Source: Paenibacillus tuaregi (GTDB lineage Bacteria > Bacillota > Bacilli > Paenibacillales > Paenibacillaceae). Taken from it: 64,000 bases of DNA. The notes under the pieces are model-generated. The model searched no databases and was not told where the DNA came from. It saw only the letters and a program-made list of their open reading frames with translations. The stretch lies in NCBI RefSeq assembly GCF_900086655.1, contig NZ_LT575476.1:868465-932464 (forward strand). Reading direction: 5' to 3'. This document shows, in pieces, positions 7,528-14,905 of this stretch (positions are counted from its first letter, which is position 1; the number at the start of each line of letters is the position of its first letter). The position numbers and the translations under genes are program-made.

Positions 7528-8309
7528 ATAATCAAATTATAGATATTGGTGTGAATTTAATGCACCGGTCATTTAACCAGGATCGGGAGAAGGTCGTCGA
7601 AAAAGCATTGGCGAATCACGTGACCCCTCTTATTATTACAGGGACAAGCCTGAGGAACAGCATAGATGCCGCCCGTTATGCCGGGCGTTATCCAGGCAAG
7701 CTGTATACTACAGCCGGGATACATCCTCATGATGCCAAGAACTTCAACAGGGAGACGATTGTGAAGCTGAAAGAACTAGCGGGACTTCCGCAGGTGGTGG
7801 CCATAGGAGAATGCGGGCTGGATTATAACCGGGACTTCTCACCGAGAGACGTCCAGCGAACATGGTTTACCGAGCAAATTCGGTTGGCAGCTAAGCTGGA
7901 TATGCCCCTGTTTTTGCATGAACGGGATGCCTTCCCGGATTTCACGGCGATTCTTAAGGAATACGCTGTCCCTAAGGCGGTGGTCCACTGTTTTACCGGG
8001 AGTCAGAGCGAGCTTGAAGCCTATCTTGAAATGGGCTTCTACATAGGGATTACGGGGTGGATCTGCGATGAACGAAGAGGCAAGCATCTCAGGGAGCTTG
8101 TCCGGATGATTCCGCTGGACCGGCTTATGATTGAGACGGATGCCCCATTCCTGACCCCACGAGATTTGAAAGACAAGCCGTCAGATGGGCGGAACGAACC
8201 ATCGTTTCTGCCGCATATTCTGCAGACTGTAGCCCGGTGTCTCGGAAGGCCTGCGGAAGAGATGGCCAGTGCGACAACGGAGACGGCAAGGGAGTTTTTT
8301 GGTATCTGA
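7524..8309 (+). CDS. tatD: TatD-family metal-dependent nuclease
   Basis: 261 residues. The amidohydrolase/TIM-barrel signatures are complete: DIGVNLMHRSF at the N-terminus, AGIHPHDAK, AIGECGLDYNRDFSP, LFLHERDAF, VVHCFTG, MIETDAPFLTP and the C-terminal GRPAEEMASATTETAREFFG. TatD enzymes act as 3'-5' exonucleases on DNA and RNA and take part in DNA repair and RNA turnover. An earlier in-frame start exists inside kptA, but the ATG at 7524 begins the family sequence and overlaps the kptA stop as ATGA. In this setting it could trim damaged RNA ends (inference). Confidence 0.88.
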   Translation: MNNQIIDIGVNLMHRSFNQDREKVVEKALANHVTPLIITGTSLRNSIDAARYAGRYPGKLYTTAGIHPHDAKNFNRETIVKLKELAGLPQVVAIGECGLDYNRDFSPRDVQRTWFTEQIRLAAKLDMPLFLHERDAFPDFTAILKEYAVPKAVVHCFTGSQSELEAYLEMGFYIGITGWICDERRGKHLRELVRMIPLDRLMIETDAPFLTPRDLKDKPSDGRNEPSFLPHILQTVARCLGRPAEEMASATTETAREFFGI

Positions 8310-8319
8310 AAATAAGCAC

Positions 8320-8421
8320 ATGCTCGCTACCTTCTTTGCAAAGGAGACAAGGCCTGGTATGGGAGAAGCCTATATACTGGAATGTGACACGTTTGCCGCT
8401 ATCAAGATAAAACAATCGTAA
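8320..8421 (+). other. Possible 33-codon open frame or coding remnant
   Basis: Between tatD and the glycohydrolase gene an ATG-started frame reads MLATFFAKETRPGMGEAYI, then LECDTFAAIKIKQS, TAA. Composition looks like protein, but no ribosome binding site precedes the ATG. It could be a small protein translated by coupling with tatD, or a leftover of a lost gene. I do not recognise it. Confidence 0.25.
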
Positions 8422-8474
8422 AGGGCCACAACTGTGGGTAACTAACTCTAAGTGAGAGGAGAGGGATGAAAGTG

Positions 8475-9356
8475 ATGGAAGATCGTCTGTACGATAGAAT
8501 CAAGGGCGGATTGTACGGGGTGGCCGTTGGGGATGCTTTGGGAGGGACGACAGAATTTATGACCCCCGAGGAGATTAAGGCTAAGCATGGGTATCTCCGG
8601 GATATTGTTGGTGGGGGAGTATGGAGGCTGGAACCCGGTGAGGTTACGGATGATACGATGATGACACTATGTGTGGCCGAAGGCATACTGGAAGACCCGG
8701 CGGAGCCTATGGAGCCGATCGGGCGCCGTTTTCTGGAGTGGTACGAATCGAGGCCTAAGGATATTGGGAACATCATTCGTCGGGTTTTTGAAAATTATCG
8801 AGGTGATTGGTTTGAAGCTGCTTTCCTGACGGACTTTGAGATGGGCCAGAGCGGAGGGAACGGAGCTTTGATGAGATGCCTTCCTGTTGCATTAGCAGCC
8901 TATACAGACCTAGCTGACATGGAACGGGTAACCCGAATGCAGTCCAAGATGACCCATTACGAAGAGAGCAGCAGTGAAGCATGTCTGATCTATAACCGGA
9001 TAGCGAACCGGCTGCTTCAGGGTGAAGACATGCGAAGTGCTATCCTCAGCGAAATTAAGGGAACCTCTTATGAACACATCATCCAGGAGCTGCCAGATTG
9101 TGAGCCCAGCGGTTATGTTGTACATACCTTCAGATGGGTTCTTCACATTCTTTTGCATTCGGAGAATTTTAGTGAAGTTGTGCAAAAGGCAGCCAACCTA
9201 GGCGGAGACTCTGATACAATCGGGGCGATTGCCGGAGGGCTTGCGGGGATCTACTTCGGATATGACGGGATTCCCGGGAAATATTCGGAGGCTATTTTGA
9301 TCAAAGAGCGGTTGGATGAGGTTACGGAAAGGTTGTATCGGTTGAGGGTTGGTTAG
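8475..9356 (+). CDS. ADP-ribosylglycohydrolase (DraG/ARH family)
   Basis: 293 residues. It removes ADP-ribose from modified macromolecules or hydrolyses ADP-ribose derivatives. Motifs: N-terminal GGLYGVAVGDALGGTTEFM, the metal-binding EVTDDTMMTL (TDDT), GGNGALMRCLPVAL, and C-terminal GGDSDTIGAIAGGLAGIYFG with the second metal-site Asp pair. ATG 8466 is in frame, but the AGGAGAGGG box ends at 8465, so ATG 8475 with 9-nt spacing is preferred. It stands about 165 nt downstream of tatD. Because KptA makes ADP-ribose 1'',2''-cyclic phosphate, a glycohydrolase here may process that by-product; protein or RNA de-ADP-ribosylation is the alternative. Confidence 0.85.
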   Translation: MEDRLYDRIKGGLYGVAVGDALGGTTEFMTPEEIKAKHGYLRDIVGGGVWRLEPGEVTDDTMMTLCVAEGILEDPAEPMEPIGRRFLEWYESRPKDIGNIIRRVFENYRGDWFEAAFLTDFEMGQSGGNGALMRCLPVALAAYTDLADMERVTRMQSKMTHYEESSSEACLIYNRIANRLLQGEDMRSAILSEIKGTSYEHIIQELPDCEPSGYVVHTFRWVLHILLHSENFSEVVQKAANLGGDSDTIGAIAGGLAGIYFGYDGIPGKYSEAILIKERLDEVTERLYRLRVG

Positions 9357-9460
9357 GCATTTAATGATGATCATCTCAAGGTGTCTTAGTAAAACAAACT
9401 ACTTTGGTTAATTGAAACAGAATCATGTGGTCAAATTGGTAGGTAGAAAGGGTGAAGAGA

Positions 9461-9721
9461 ATGCAATGCCCAAAGAAGTATTGCTTCCATTGGATTGATG
9501 CGGGTGATATTTATATGCCGGATTTGTTTCCGAATGCTCAGGAAGCAGTAAGAATTACTTATAGATCAAAACCAGCAGCGAAAGGGCATTGCACTTGTTC
9601 ATTCGGTAATTGTATCAGGGAAAGTCACGATTCATCCCATAGAGATTGGTACGAGCCTAACGAACCAGAACTTGAGAAAAATGGACTTTCCATTAATCAC
9701 TTTATGAAAAGAGAACTTTAG
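9461..9721 (+). CDS. Small cysteine-rich hypothetical protein
   Basis: About 86 residues from ATG 9461; a GTG at 9452 is in frame but overlaps the AAAGGGTG box. The N-terminal CPKKYC and the central CTCSFGNC could bind metal, with histidines at HWID and at HDSSHRDW. I do not recognise the family. It ends one base before the convergent WYL gene stop, closing the kptA-tatD-glycohydrolase run. Confidence 0.45.
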   Translation: MQCPKKYCFHWIDAGDIYMPDLFPNAQEAVRITYRSKPAAKGHCTCSFGNCIRESHDSSHRDWYEPNEPELEKNGLSINHFMKREL

Positions 9722-9722
9722 G

Positions 9723-10547
9723 CTAAGACGACAACTCCTCCGCCCCCGAACCAACCCCATACCGCTCCAACGCCTTCGTCGAAGCCTCCAGCATCCGCCG
9801 TTTTAAGTAATCCCCCTGGGCTACACGGACCCTCTTCCCGAGAAAACGAATCTTGGAAAGCAGATACTCGCTTTCCCCCTCGGGCAGGCATATCGTTACA
9901 CGGTAGGTATCGCCTTCCGGGTCATACTGTACCGCCTTCTCGAAGCTGGAGAAGGCATACAGGATACGGGACAGCTCCCGGTTGTACTCCCGGACCACTT
10001 CAACGACAACTTCTCTTTTCCGGGAGTCATGGAGCTGGTTCACCTTCTCCAAGATGGAATCTGCTGTGGACGCTTTGATCGGCTCGGCTGTGACGGTGCG
10101 GATGTTCTTCAGCCTCGTGCACATCATGGCCTGATGCCGGAGGCGGTACCAGAGCAGATACCACTCTCTTTTGACCATGGAATATTCCAGCTTGTACGGA
10201 AGCCCCGTATGGTCGGTGTTCACACGCCCACCCTTGATTTCGTAAGTTAGACGGATTGCGGATTTATCCGTAATATGACGGCGCAAGGTCCGCAGGAGCG
10301 GATGGTACACCTGCTTCTCCCTGCTCTTGGCTTTCTCCACCAGATGGTGAGAGATATCCATGACCTCATCCGGCTCAAGGATGCCGCGCAGCTTACTTAG
10401 AGTCTCTTCCGTAAAAGCTTCCGCCGCCGCGGGATGCTCCAGCATCGTCTTCAACCAAGCACGTTCGTGCGAGGTGACCATGAAGGTGCCGGAGTCCTCC
10501 AGCCGGGAGAGGATCTGGTGGTTAAATATTTTCTCAAACAGGTTCAT
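9723..10547 (-). CDS. WYL-domain regulator (second of a tandem pair)
   Basis: About 274 residues from MNLFEKIFNHQIL. The central ITDKSAIRLTYEIKGG and EYSMVKREWYLLWYRLRHQ match a WYL domain (here WYL-like YLL), followed by the WCX-type C-terminal extension. No clear N-terminal winged HTH is seen, unlike its upstream neighbour. It overlaps the upstream WYL gene by 14 nt, so the two are co-transcribed and possibly form a heteromer. WYL proteins bind nucleic-acid ligands and often control RNA-repair, DNA-damage or defence genes; targets here are most likely the Y RNA/rsr unit (inference). Confidence 0.7.
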   Translation of the reverse strand: MNLFEKIFNHQILSRLEDSGTFMVTSHERAWLKTMLEHPAAAEAFTEETLSKLRGILEPDEVMDISHHLVEKAKSREKQVYHPLLRTLRRHITDKSAIRLTYEIKGGRVNTDHTGLPYKLEYSMVKREWYLLWYRLRHQAMMCTRLKNIRTVTAEPIKASTADSILEKVNQLHDSRKREVVVEVVREYNRELSRILYAFSSFEKAVQYDPEGDTYRVTICLPEGESEYLLSKIRFLGKRVRVAQGDYLKRRMLEASTKALERYGVGSGAEELSS

Positions 10548-11844
10548 AATAGGTCTGAATCTCCTTCCACTCGGCAATCATTTCCCTTCGCAGCTGAAGG
10601 GGCTCCAGAACCTCACAGCTTGATCCGAAGCTGCGCAGCCACGGGCGGATCTCCGTAGTTCCGTTGACCGTGATCTCATAGATGAAGGAAGCCTCTTCTT
10701 CCTCCACGATCTGTCCCCATTGTCCCTGCAGATGGACCCGCTCTCTTACAAAATTCGGCTCCGACCCTCCTGGGTTATAGAACCGCGCACGCACCTTCAC
10801 GGGCCGCCCGGTATCGATTAGCCAGCTGTAGCGCGTTCTTTCTGCAAGCTCCTCCTGCCTTGCCTCAAATACATCTTCGGCTACTGGTTCATCCTCCTCC
10901 ATGATCTGTGTGATCCCTTCCATGCGGTATTTCCGTATGCCCTCTCTGCCATAGGAGAGCAGATACCACCGCCCGTATTGATGATCGTAGACGATCTTGA
11001 GCGGGAGTGTCTTCTCCTGCTTGCCCTTCGTCTCCCGTTCGAATAACGGGTTCGTATTCTTGGAGGCATAGCTTTTCTCCGACTTCGGGGAGAAGTAGAG
11101 GAACTGGACTTTGCGGCGGTGACGGATGGCGCTGAGCAGGGTGAACAGATGCGCCTCGTCCAGAATCCGCGAATAATAATGGTACTTATATAGAAAAGGC
11201 TCGGCTGCGTGCGGCTCCATCTCACTACGGAGAAGATGCTTCTTAAGCCCATCCCGCAGCAGGTAACCTTGGACGGAAGGCACCTGGGTGTTCGCCATCA
11301 CATCCACAAAATCATACAAATCGATAAGCTCCTCATCGGTTAAGCAGCGGACGAGATCGTCTTGAATGCGGTACCGATAGGGACGAGGTCCCGGCTCCCT
11401 CCGAATTACGCCAACCTGTTCCAGATACTTGAGATCTGACCGTATAGTCTTCTCGTCCGGCAGCGCAAGATCTGCAGGCAGACTGTCACAGCAAACATCC
11501 AGGAGCTCCATCGCGGTCCGAGCCTGCTCATTCATGGCCCCAAGCAGCAGCGATATCCGCTGGCTTTCGGTTTCCTTGACCGACTTGGCCCGGAACAGGA
11601 ACAGCAGCAGCGGGTCCGTGGAGTCATAATAGCTGTACCGCAGCGTCTCGGAAATTTCCTGGCTCTGCTCCTGAGAAGAAGGATGCAACGAGCCCGCCAC
11701 TTCCTTGAGCCGCCGTATCGTTTTATCAAAGGTATGTACGGAAATGCCCAGCCGTTCCGCAAATTGCTGTCTATTAAATGCCCCGCTGGTCAGCACCAGC
11801 ATGCGCAGGAATTGGATCTCTTTATCAAAGCTTTCCTTAGCCAC
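10534..11844 (-). CDS. WYL-domain transcriptional regulator with N-terminal HTH
   Basis: 436 residues, GTG start with GGAGG 6 nt upstream. Residues 1-60 form a winged-helix region (FNRQQFAERLGISVHTFDKTIRRL), followed by a helical linker, a WYL domain near 225-310 (HRRKVQFLYFSP ... KIVYDHQYGRWYLLSYGREG) and a C-terminal WCX-like domain. It is divergent from the Y RNA 2/3/4-rsr-rlaP unit with about 165 bp between. That gap contains a long imperfect inverted repeat (11939-11984) suitable for a dimeric regulator. WYL activators control rsr and RNA-repair operons in other bacteria. Confidence 0.78.
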   Translation of the reverse strand: MAKESFDKEIQFLRMLVLTSGAFNRQQFAERLGISVHTFDKTIRRLKEVAGSLHPSSQEQSQEISETLRYSYYDSTDPLLLFLFRAKSVKETESQRISLLLGAMNEQARTAMELLDVCCDSLPADLALPDEKTIRSDLKYLEQVGVIRREPGPRPYRYRIQDDLVRCLTDEELIDLYDFVDVMANTQVPSVQGYLLRDGLKKHLLRSEMEPHAAEPFLYKYHYYSRILDEAHLFTLLSAIRHRRKVQFLYFSPKSEKSYASKNTNPLFERETKGKQEKTLPLKIVYDHQYGRWYLLSYGREGIRKYRMEGITQIMEEDEPVAEDVFEARQEELAERTRYSWLIDTGRPVKVRARFYNPGGSEPNFVRERVHLQGQWGQIVEEEEASFIYEITVNGTTEIRPWLRSFGSSCEVLEPLQLRREMIAEWKEIQTYYEPV

Positions 11845-11938
11845 AATAATCCTCCGTTCAAGAAAGAAACTTCTTATATTGTACCAGTCAATTGGGCCAA
11901 AATGGAAAAGTTTATGCCAGTCGTAATACTTTTGCCAT

Positions 11939-11984
11939 GTTCGCGGCTTCTGAAATCAGAGACAATAGCTTCAGAAGGCCGAAC
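11939..11984 (+). promoter_or_regulatory. Long inverted repeat upstream of Y RNA 2, possible WYL operator
   Basis: GTTCG-C-GGCTTCTGAA pairs with TTCAGAAGGCCGAAC across a 15-nt centre, with only one or two bulges. No T-run follows, so it is not an ordinary terminator. Its right half CAGAAGGCCGAACG recurs as CAGAAGGCCAACG at 5068-5080, about 25 nt before Y RNA 1, which suggests a shared control or promoter element. Confidence 0.45.
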
Positions 11985-12007
11985 GCGATTCAAGCGTCGG
12001 CTGACTG

Positions 12008-12150
12008 AAGAACAACCGAGGCGCATGGAAGGGTTACTTCGACTTTTAATCGGCTGGTCGTTGGTTCGAGTCCAACTTCCCCTAACGGGGAATAGCTCAG
12101 TAGGTAGAGCAGCATTGTTCCTTTCCGACCCACTTCCTCGGTTCTTCATT
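12008..12150 (+). ncRNA. Y RNA 2: Ro-type stem with a permuted tRNA-Lys(UUU)-like module
   Basis: Outer stem AACCGAGG (12014-12021) / CCTCGGTT (12136-12143), extended by GAAGAA/TTCTTC. The inner helix GGAAGGG pairs with CCTTTCC. Inside: TTCGA-CTTTTAA-TCGGC (12038-12054) as an anticodon arm with loop reading UUU; TGGTC (12055-12059); T arm GTTGG-TTCGAGT-CCAAC (12060-12076); acceptor strands TTCCCC (12077-12082) and GGGGAA (12087-12092) joined by TAAC; TA; D arm GCTC-AGTAGGTA-GAGC (12095-12110). Exactly 5+5 nt separate the anticodon loop from the T stem, as in true tRNAs. Same architecture as Y RNA 1 but different loop sequence. Confidence 0.88.
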
Positions 12151-12163
12151 TAAAGTAAATCAT

Positions 12164-12264
12164 GAAGCGAGGCGCCAGAAAGGGTTCCTTCGACTTATTT
12201 GGGTTAAGTACTGATGGTGGCACTAACGACCTTTTCATCTCACTTCCTCGCTTCAGTTTTTTTT
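12164..12264 (+). ncRNA. Y RNA 3: short Ro-type stem RNA without tRNA module, ending in its own terminator
   Basis: Perfect outer stem GAAGCGAGG (12164-12172) / CCTCGCTTC (12246-12254), then CGCC, inner helix GAAAGGGT / ACCTTTTC, and the TTCCTTCG equivalent of the conserved TTACTTCG. The interior (about 12195-12225) has no T-loop or D-arm sequence. The outer stem is followed by AG and eight Ts (12257-12264), so the base of the RNA doubles as a Rho-independent terminator. Y RNAs 2 and 3 may therefore be one transcript. Confidence 0.8.
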
Positions 12265-12400
12265 CAAAATATATAAAGTGAACTTATGAAGGTCATACTT
12301 CTCGGGCGCTGCGATACCGAGTATTCTTACGCCCCCCTGTTGTTATCTCCGAAATCCTTGAAATGATATGCAGCGGGGGATTTCGGATACAAGTCCATTT
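12265..12400 (+). other. Structured spacer between Y RNAs 3 and 4
   Basis: No protein-like frame. It contains a hairpin CTCGG (12301-12305) / CCGAG (12317-12321) and a perfect 10-bp inverted repeat TCCGAAATCC (12348-12357) / GGATTTCGGA (12378-12387) with a 20-nt loop. It lacks the GAGGCGC Y-stem signature. It could be a leader or promoter region of Y RNA 4, or another small RNA. Confidence 0.35.
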
Positions 12401-12404
12401 TATA

Positions 12405-12514
12405 TAGTGAGGCGCTGGGATGGGCTACTTCGAGCTTATCGACCAATGACAACACCCTGGGCTTTACGGCAGGTTCGACTCCTGCAGCAAGCCTATCCCG
12501 CTTTTTCCTCACCA
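12405..12514 (+). ncRNA. Y RNA 4: Ro-type stem with only a T arm
   Basis: Outer stem GTGAGG (12407-12412) / CCTCAC (12507-12512), the conserved CGC, perfect inner helix GGGATGGGC / GCCTATCCC, and CTACTTCG. A hairpin TCGA-GCTTA-TCGA follows TTCG (5-nt loop). A perfect tRNA T arm GCAGG-TTCGACT-CCTGC sits at 12469-12485, but no acceptor or D arm is recognisable. It ends about 25 nt before the rsr ATG, inside the leader of that gene, so it might be processed from the rsr message or act on its translation. Confidence 0.75.
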
Positions 12515-12537
12515 AGTATGATAAGGAGGCTTTAATT

Positions 12538-14037
12538 ATGAGTATGGCTAAGAAATTATTCGGCTCGCTGAGACCGGACACTTTAAATAAAGATCGTTAC
12601 CCAGCATTCACAAGGTCTGCTGAGGAGCAGTATTTGCAGACTCTGCTGACCAACACCTTGAGCAACACCTTCTATGCGGATCAAAATGAACTGCTTGCGG
12701 GAGCAGAGCAGCTGCACCATGAGATGGCGGCCGGCAGCCCGGAATTTATGGCTAAAGCAATTGTGTTTGCCCGCAACGAAGGTTTTATGCGGCTGCAGCC
12801 TTTGTACGGATTAGCCGTTCTCTCTATGTACCGTCAGGATCTGTTTGCGAAGATTTTCCTGCAGGTGGTACGCATTCCTTCGGATTTATCCGATTTCCTG
12901 ACCATACTAAAAGGACTGGGACGCGGAGAAGGGGGCCGGGCGGTCAAACGCCAGGTCAACCGCTTTCTATCCCTAGTGTCTGAATACTGGGCAATGAAAT
13001 ATAACGGTCGAGGCCGCGGATATAGTCTGGGGGATGCCATCGCAACGGCGCATCCGAAGCCGCAGGATCTGAAGCAGCAGGCTTTATTCCGGTATCTGCG
13101 GGGACTAGAGGCGAATCTGGCGCTGCTGCCACAGGTGGAAGCTCTGGAGCAGCTAAAGTTAACCACTGACGAAGAGGAGCAAATCAAGTGGATTGAGCAC
13201 GGTAAGCTGCCGTACGAAACGGTGACCGGGGCGATCAAGCCGTCCAAGATGGTGTGGGAAGCCCTGCTCTACCAAATGCCAACATTCGCTCTTCTGCGGC
13301 ATCTAAATACGCTCCAGCGGGCTGGAGTTCTGGAGAAGCAGGCCAATGTGGATTACATTGTGAACCGTCTAACGGATGAGCAGGCACTTAAGAAAGCCAA
13401 AATCCTGCCGTTCCGTCTGGCATCGGCTTTCCGTCAAGTAGAACACCCGGAGCTCCGCGATGCGCTTCGCGAAGCTGCTGAGCTGACGTTTAACAATCTG
13501 CCTGAGCTTGGGGAGCAAACAGCGATTTTCCTGGATATATCCGGCTCGATGAATGGGCAGTATTTGGAGATTGGCTCCGTATTTGCGCTTGCTATGTATA
13601 AGAAGACACGGGGGAACTCCCTGTTCTGGTTGTTTGATACAGAAGTGGTGGACGCGAAGCCTTCGCGGAAGGACAGCATCTTGACGCAGGCGTCGCAAAT
13701 TCATGCTCGCGGGGGAACCGATATGGGGGCGCCTGTGCGCAAGCTGATCCGGGAACGGCGGAAGGTAGACCAGATTATTATTATCACCGATGAGCAGCAG
13801 AACAGCGGCAGTCCGTTCTATGAGCAGCTAAGACTATACCGGTCCAAGATCAACCGGGATGTAAAGGCGTTCATCATCGATATTGCGCCTTACCGGCACG
13901 CGATGGTACCGGATCACGACCCGCAGACCTTTTACATCTATGGTTGGAGCGACACCGTGCTTTCTTATATCGCCCAATCGGTACAAGGGTATTCTCCGCT
14001 AGTGGAGCAGGTTAATCGGATGGATTTAGATGAATAG
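12538..14037 (+). CDS. rsr: TROVE-domain Ro60 orthologue (Rsr), Y-RNA-binding ring protein
   Basis: 499 residues, the normal length. The N-terminal two thirds is the HEAT-like TROVE ring that holds Y RNA stems and single-stranded RNA ends in its centre; the C-terminal third is a von Willebrand A domain with an intact MIDAS: DISGS (about residues 331-335), the Thr of GGTDMG and the Asp of ITDEQQ. AAGGAGG lies 9 nt before the ATG. Three Y-RNA-like genes lie directly upstream and a fourth 7.4 kb away. Ro proteins work with exonucleases in RNA quality control and stress survival. Co-oriented with rlaP downstream. Confidence 0.93.
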   Translation: MSMAKKLFGSLRPDTLNKDRYPAFTRSAEEQYLQTLLTNTLSNTFYADQNELLAGAEQLHHEMAAGSPEFMAKAIVFARNEGFMRLQPLYGLAVLSMYRQDLFAKIFLQVVRIPSDLSDFLTILKGLGRGEGGRAVKRQVNRFLSLVSEYWAMKYNGRGRGYSLGDAIATAHPKPQDLKQQALFRYLRGLEANLALLPQVEALEQLKLTTDEEEQIKWIEHGKLPYETVTGAIKPSKMVWEALLYQMPTFALLRHLNTLQRAGVLEKQANVDYIVNRLTDEQALKKAKILPFRLASAFRQVEHPELRDALREAAELTFNNLPELGEQTAIFLDISGSMNGQYLEIGSVFALAMYKKTRGNSLFWLFDTEVVDAKPSRKDSILTQASQIHARGGTDMGAPVRKLIRERRKVDQIIIITDEQQNSGSPFYEQLRLYRSKINRDVKAFIIDIAPYRHAMVPDHDPQTFYIYGWSDTVLSYIAQSVQGYSPLVEQVNRMDLDE

Positions 14038-14048
14038 TGAGGATTTGG

Positions 14049-14080
14049 GCGGACGTGAAAACATCTTTTCCACGGTCCGC
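14049..14080 (+). promoter_or_regulatory. Hairpin between rsr and rlaP
   Basis: GCGGACGTG pairs with CACGGTCCGC (one bulged base) around an A/T-rich loop. TCTTCC follows rather than a T-run, so termination would be weak; it may stabilise or partly attenuate the rsr-rlaP message. Confidence 0.4.
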
Positions 14081-14116
14081 TCTTCCTGATGAATGAACAA
14101 AAGGAGGCTTACCAAC

Positions 14117-14905
14117 ATGACCGACATCAAACAGCAAATCCTAGAAGAGCTACAACGGATTGAGCAGGAAGAACAAGTCCGAATCCTGTATGCGTGCGAG
14201 TCCGGCAGCCGGGCGTGGGGCTTCCCATCCAAGGACAGCGACTACGATGTCAGATTTATTTATATTAGGCCGGTTTCGTGGTATTTATCGATTTTTGAGA
14301 AACGGGACGTGATTGAACGCCCGATTAGTGACATGTTGGATATTAACGGCTGGGATTTGAAGAAAGCCTTACAGCTGTTCCGCAAATCGAACCCACCGCT
14401 GCTCGAGTGGCTTCAGTCCCCGATCGTGTACACCGAGAATCATACGGTGGCCGAACAAATCCGCCGTCTTTCTGCATATACATTTTCCCCAAAGTCGTGT
14501 GTGTACCACTATCTGCATATGGCAAAGGGGAACTACCGGGACTATCTTCAAGGCGACCAGGTTAAAATCAAAAAATACTTCTACGTGCTCCGTCCGATTT
14601 TGGCCTGCGAGTGGATTGAGAAGCACGGCACCATGCCGCCGATGGAGTTTGACCGTCTCGTGGATGATTTAGTAGTGGAGGGAACGCAGCTCAGGAGAGT
14701 CATTGGTGAATTGCTGGCGCGGAAGAAAGCAGGGGATGAGATGGACTATGAGCCGAGGATCAATCCAATTAACGACTACTTGGAGGAGCGAATAGCTTAT
14801 TTCGAACAGACAGCATCCGGGATGGAGACAGCTGAAGGGGACCGGGATCAGCAGCTTGACGAATTGTTCCGATCTGTGATCAGACAGGTATGGGATAAGG
14901 AGTGA
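14117..14905 (+). CDS. RlaP-type nucleotidyltransferase (DNA polymerase beta superfamily, RNA-repair associated)
   Basis: 262 residues. The N-terminal nucleotidyltransferase motif is complete: ACESGSRAWGF then SKDSDYDVRFIY (GS, then the D-x-D pair). The rest is helical, with the family region SNPPLLEWLQSPIVY. The family (PF10127, RlaP) is named for its link to RNA ligases and RNA repair; the reaction is not established. ATG 14093 is in frame but the AGGAGG at 14102-14107 selects ATG 14117. It follows rsr by 79 nt on the same strand. Confidence 0.82.
   Translation: MTDIKQQILEELQRIEQEEQVRILYACESGSRAWGFPSKDSDYDVRFIYIRPVSWYLSIFEKRDVIERPISDMLDINGWDLKKALQLFRKSNPPLLEWLQSPIVYTENHTVAEQIRRLSAYTFSPKSCVYHYLHMAKGNYRDYLQGDQVKIKKYFYVLRPILACEWIEKHGTMPPMEFDRLVDDLVVEGTQLRRVIGELLARKKAGDEMDYEPRINPINDYLEERIAYFEQTASGMETAEGDRDQQLDELFRSVIRQVWDKE

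Noticed and set aside
12043..12110. A tRNA-Lys gene
   Set aside because: Same reason: permuted order inside a Y RNA stem.
12038..12150. Small proteins encoded over the Y RNA regions (both strands)
   Set aside because: Short frames with no ribosome binding site, overlapping conserved RNA structure.
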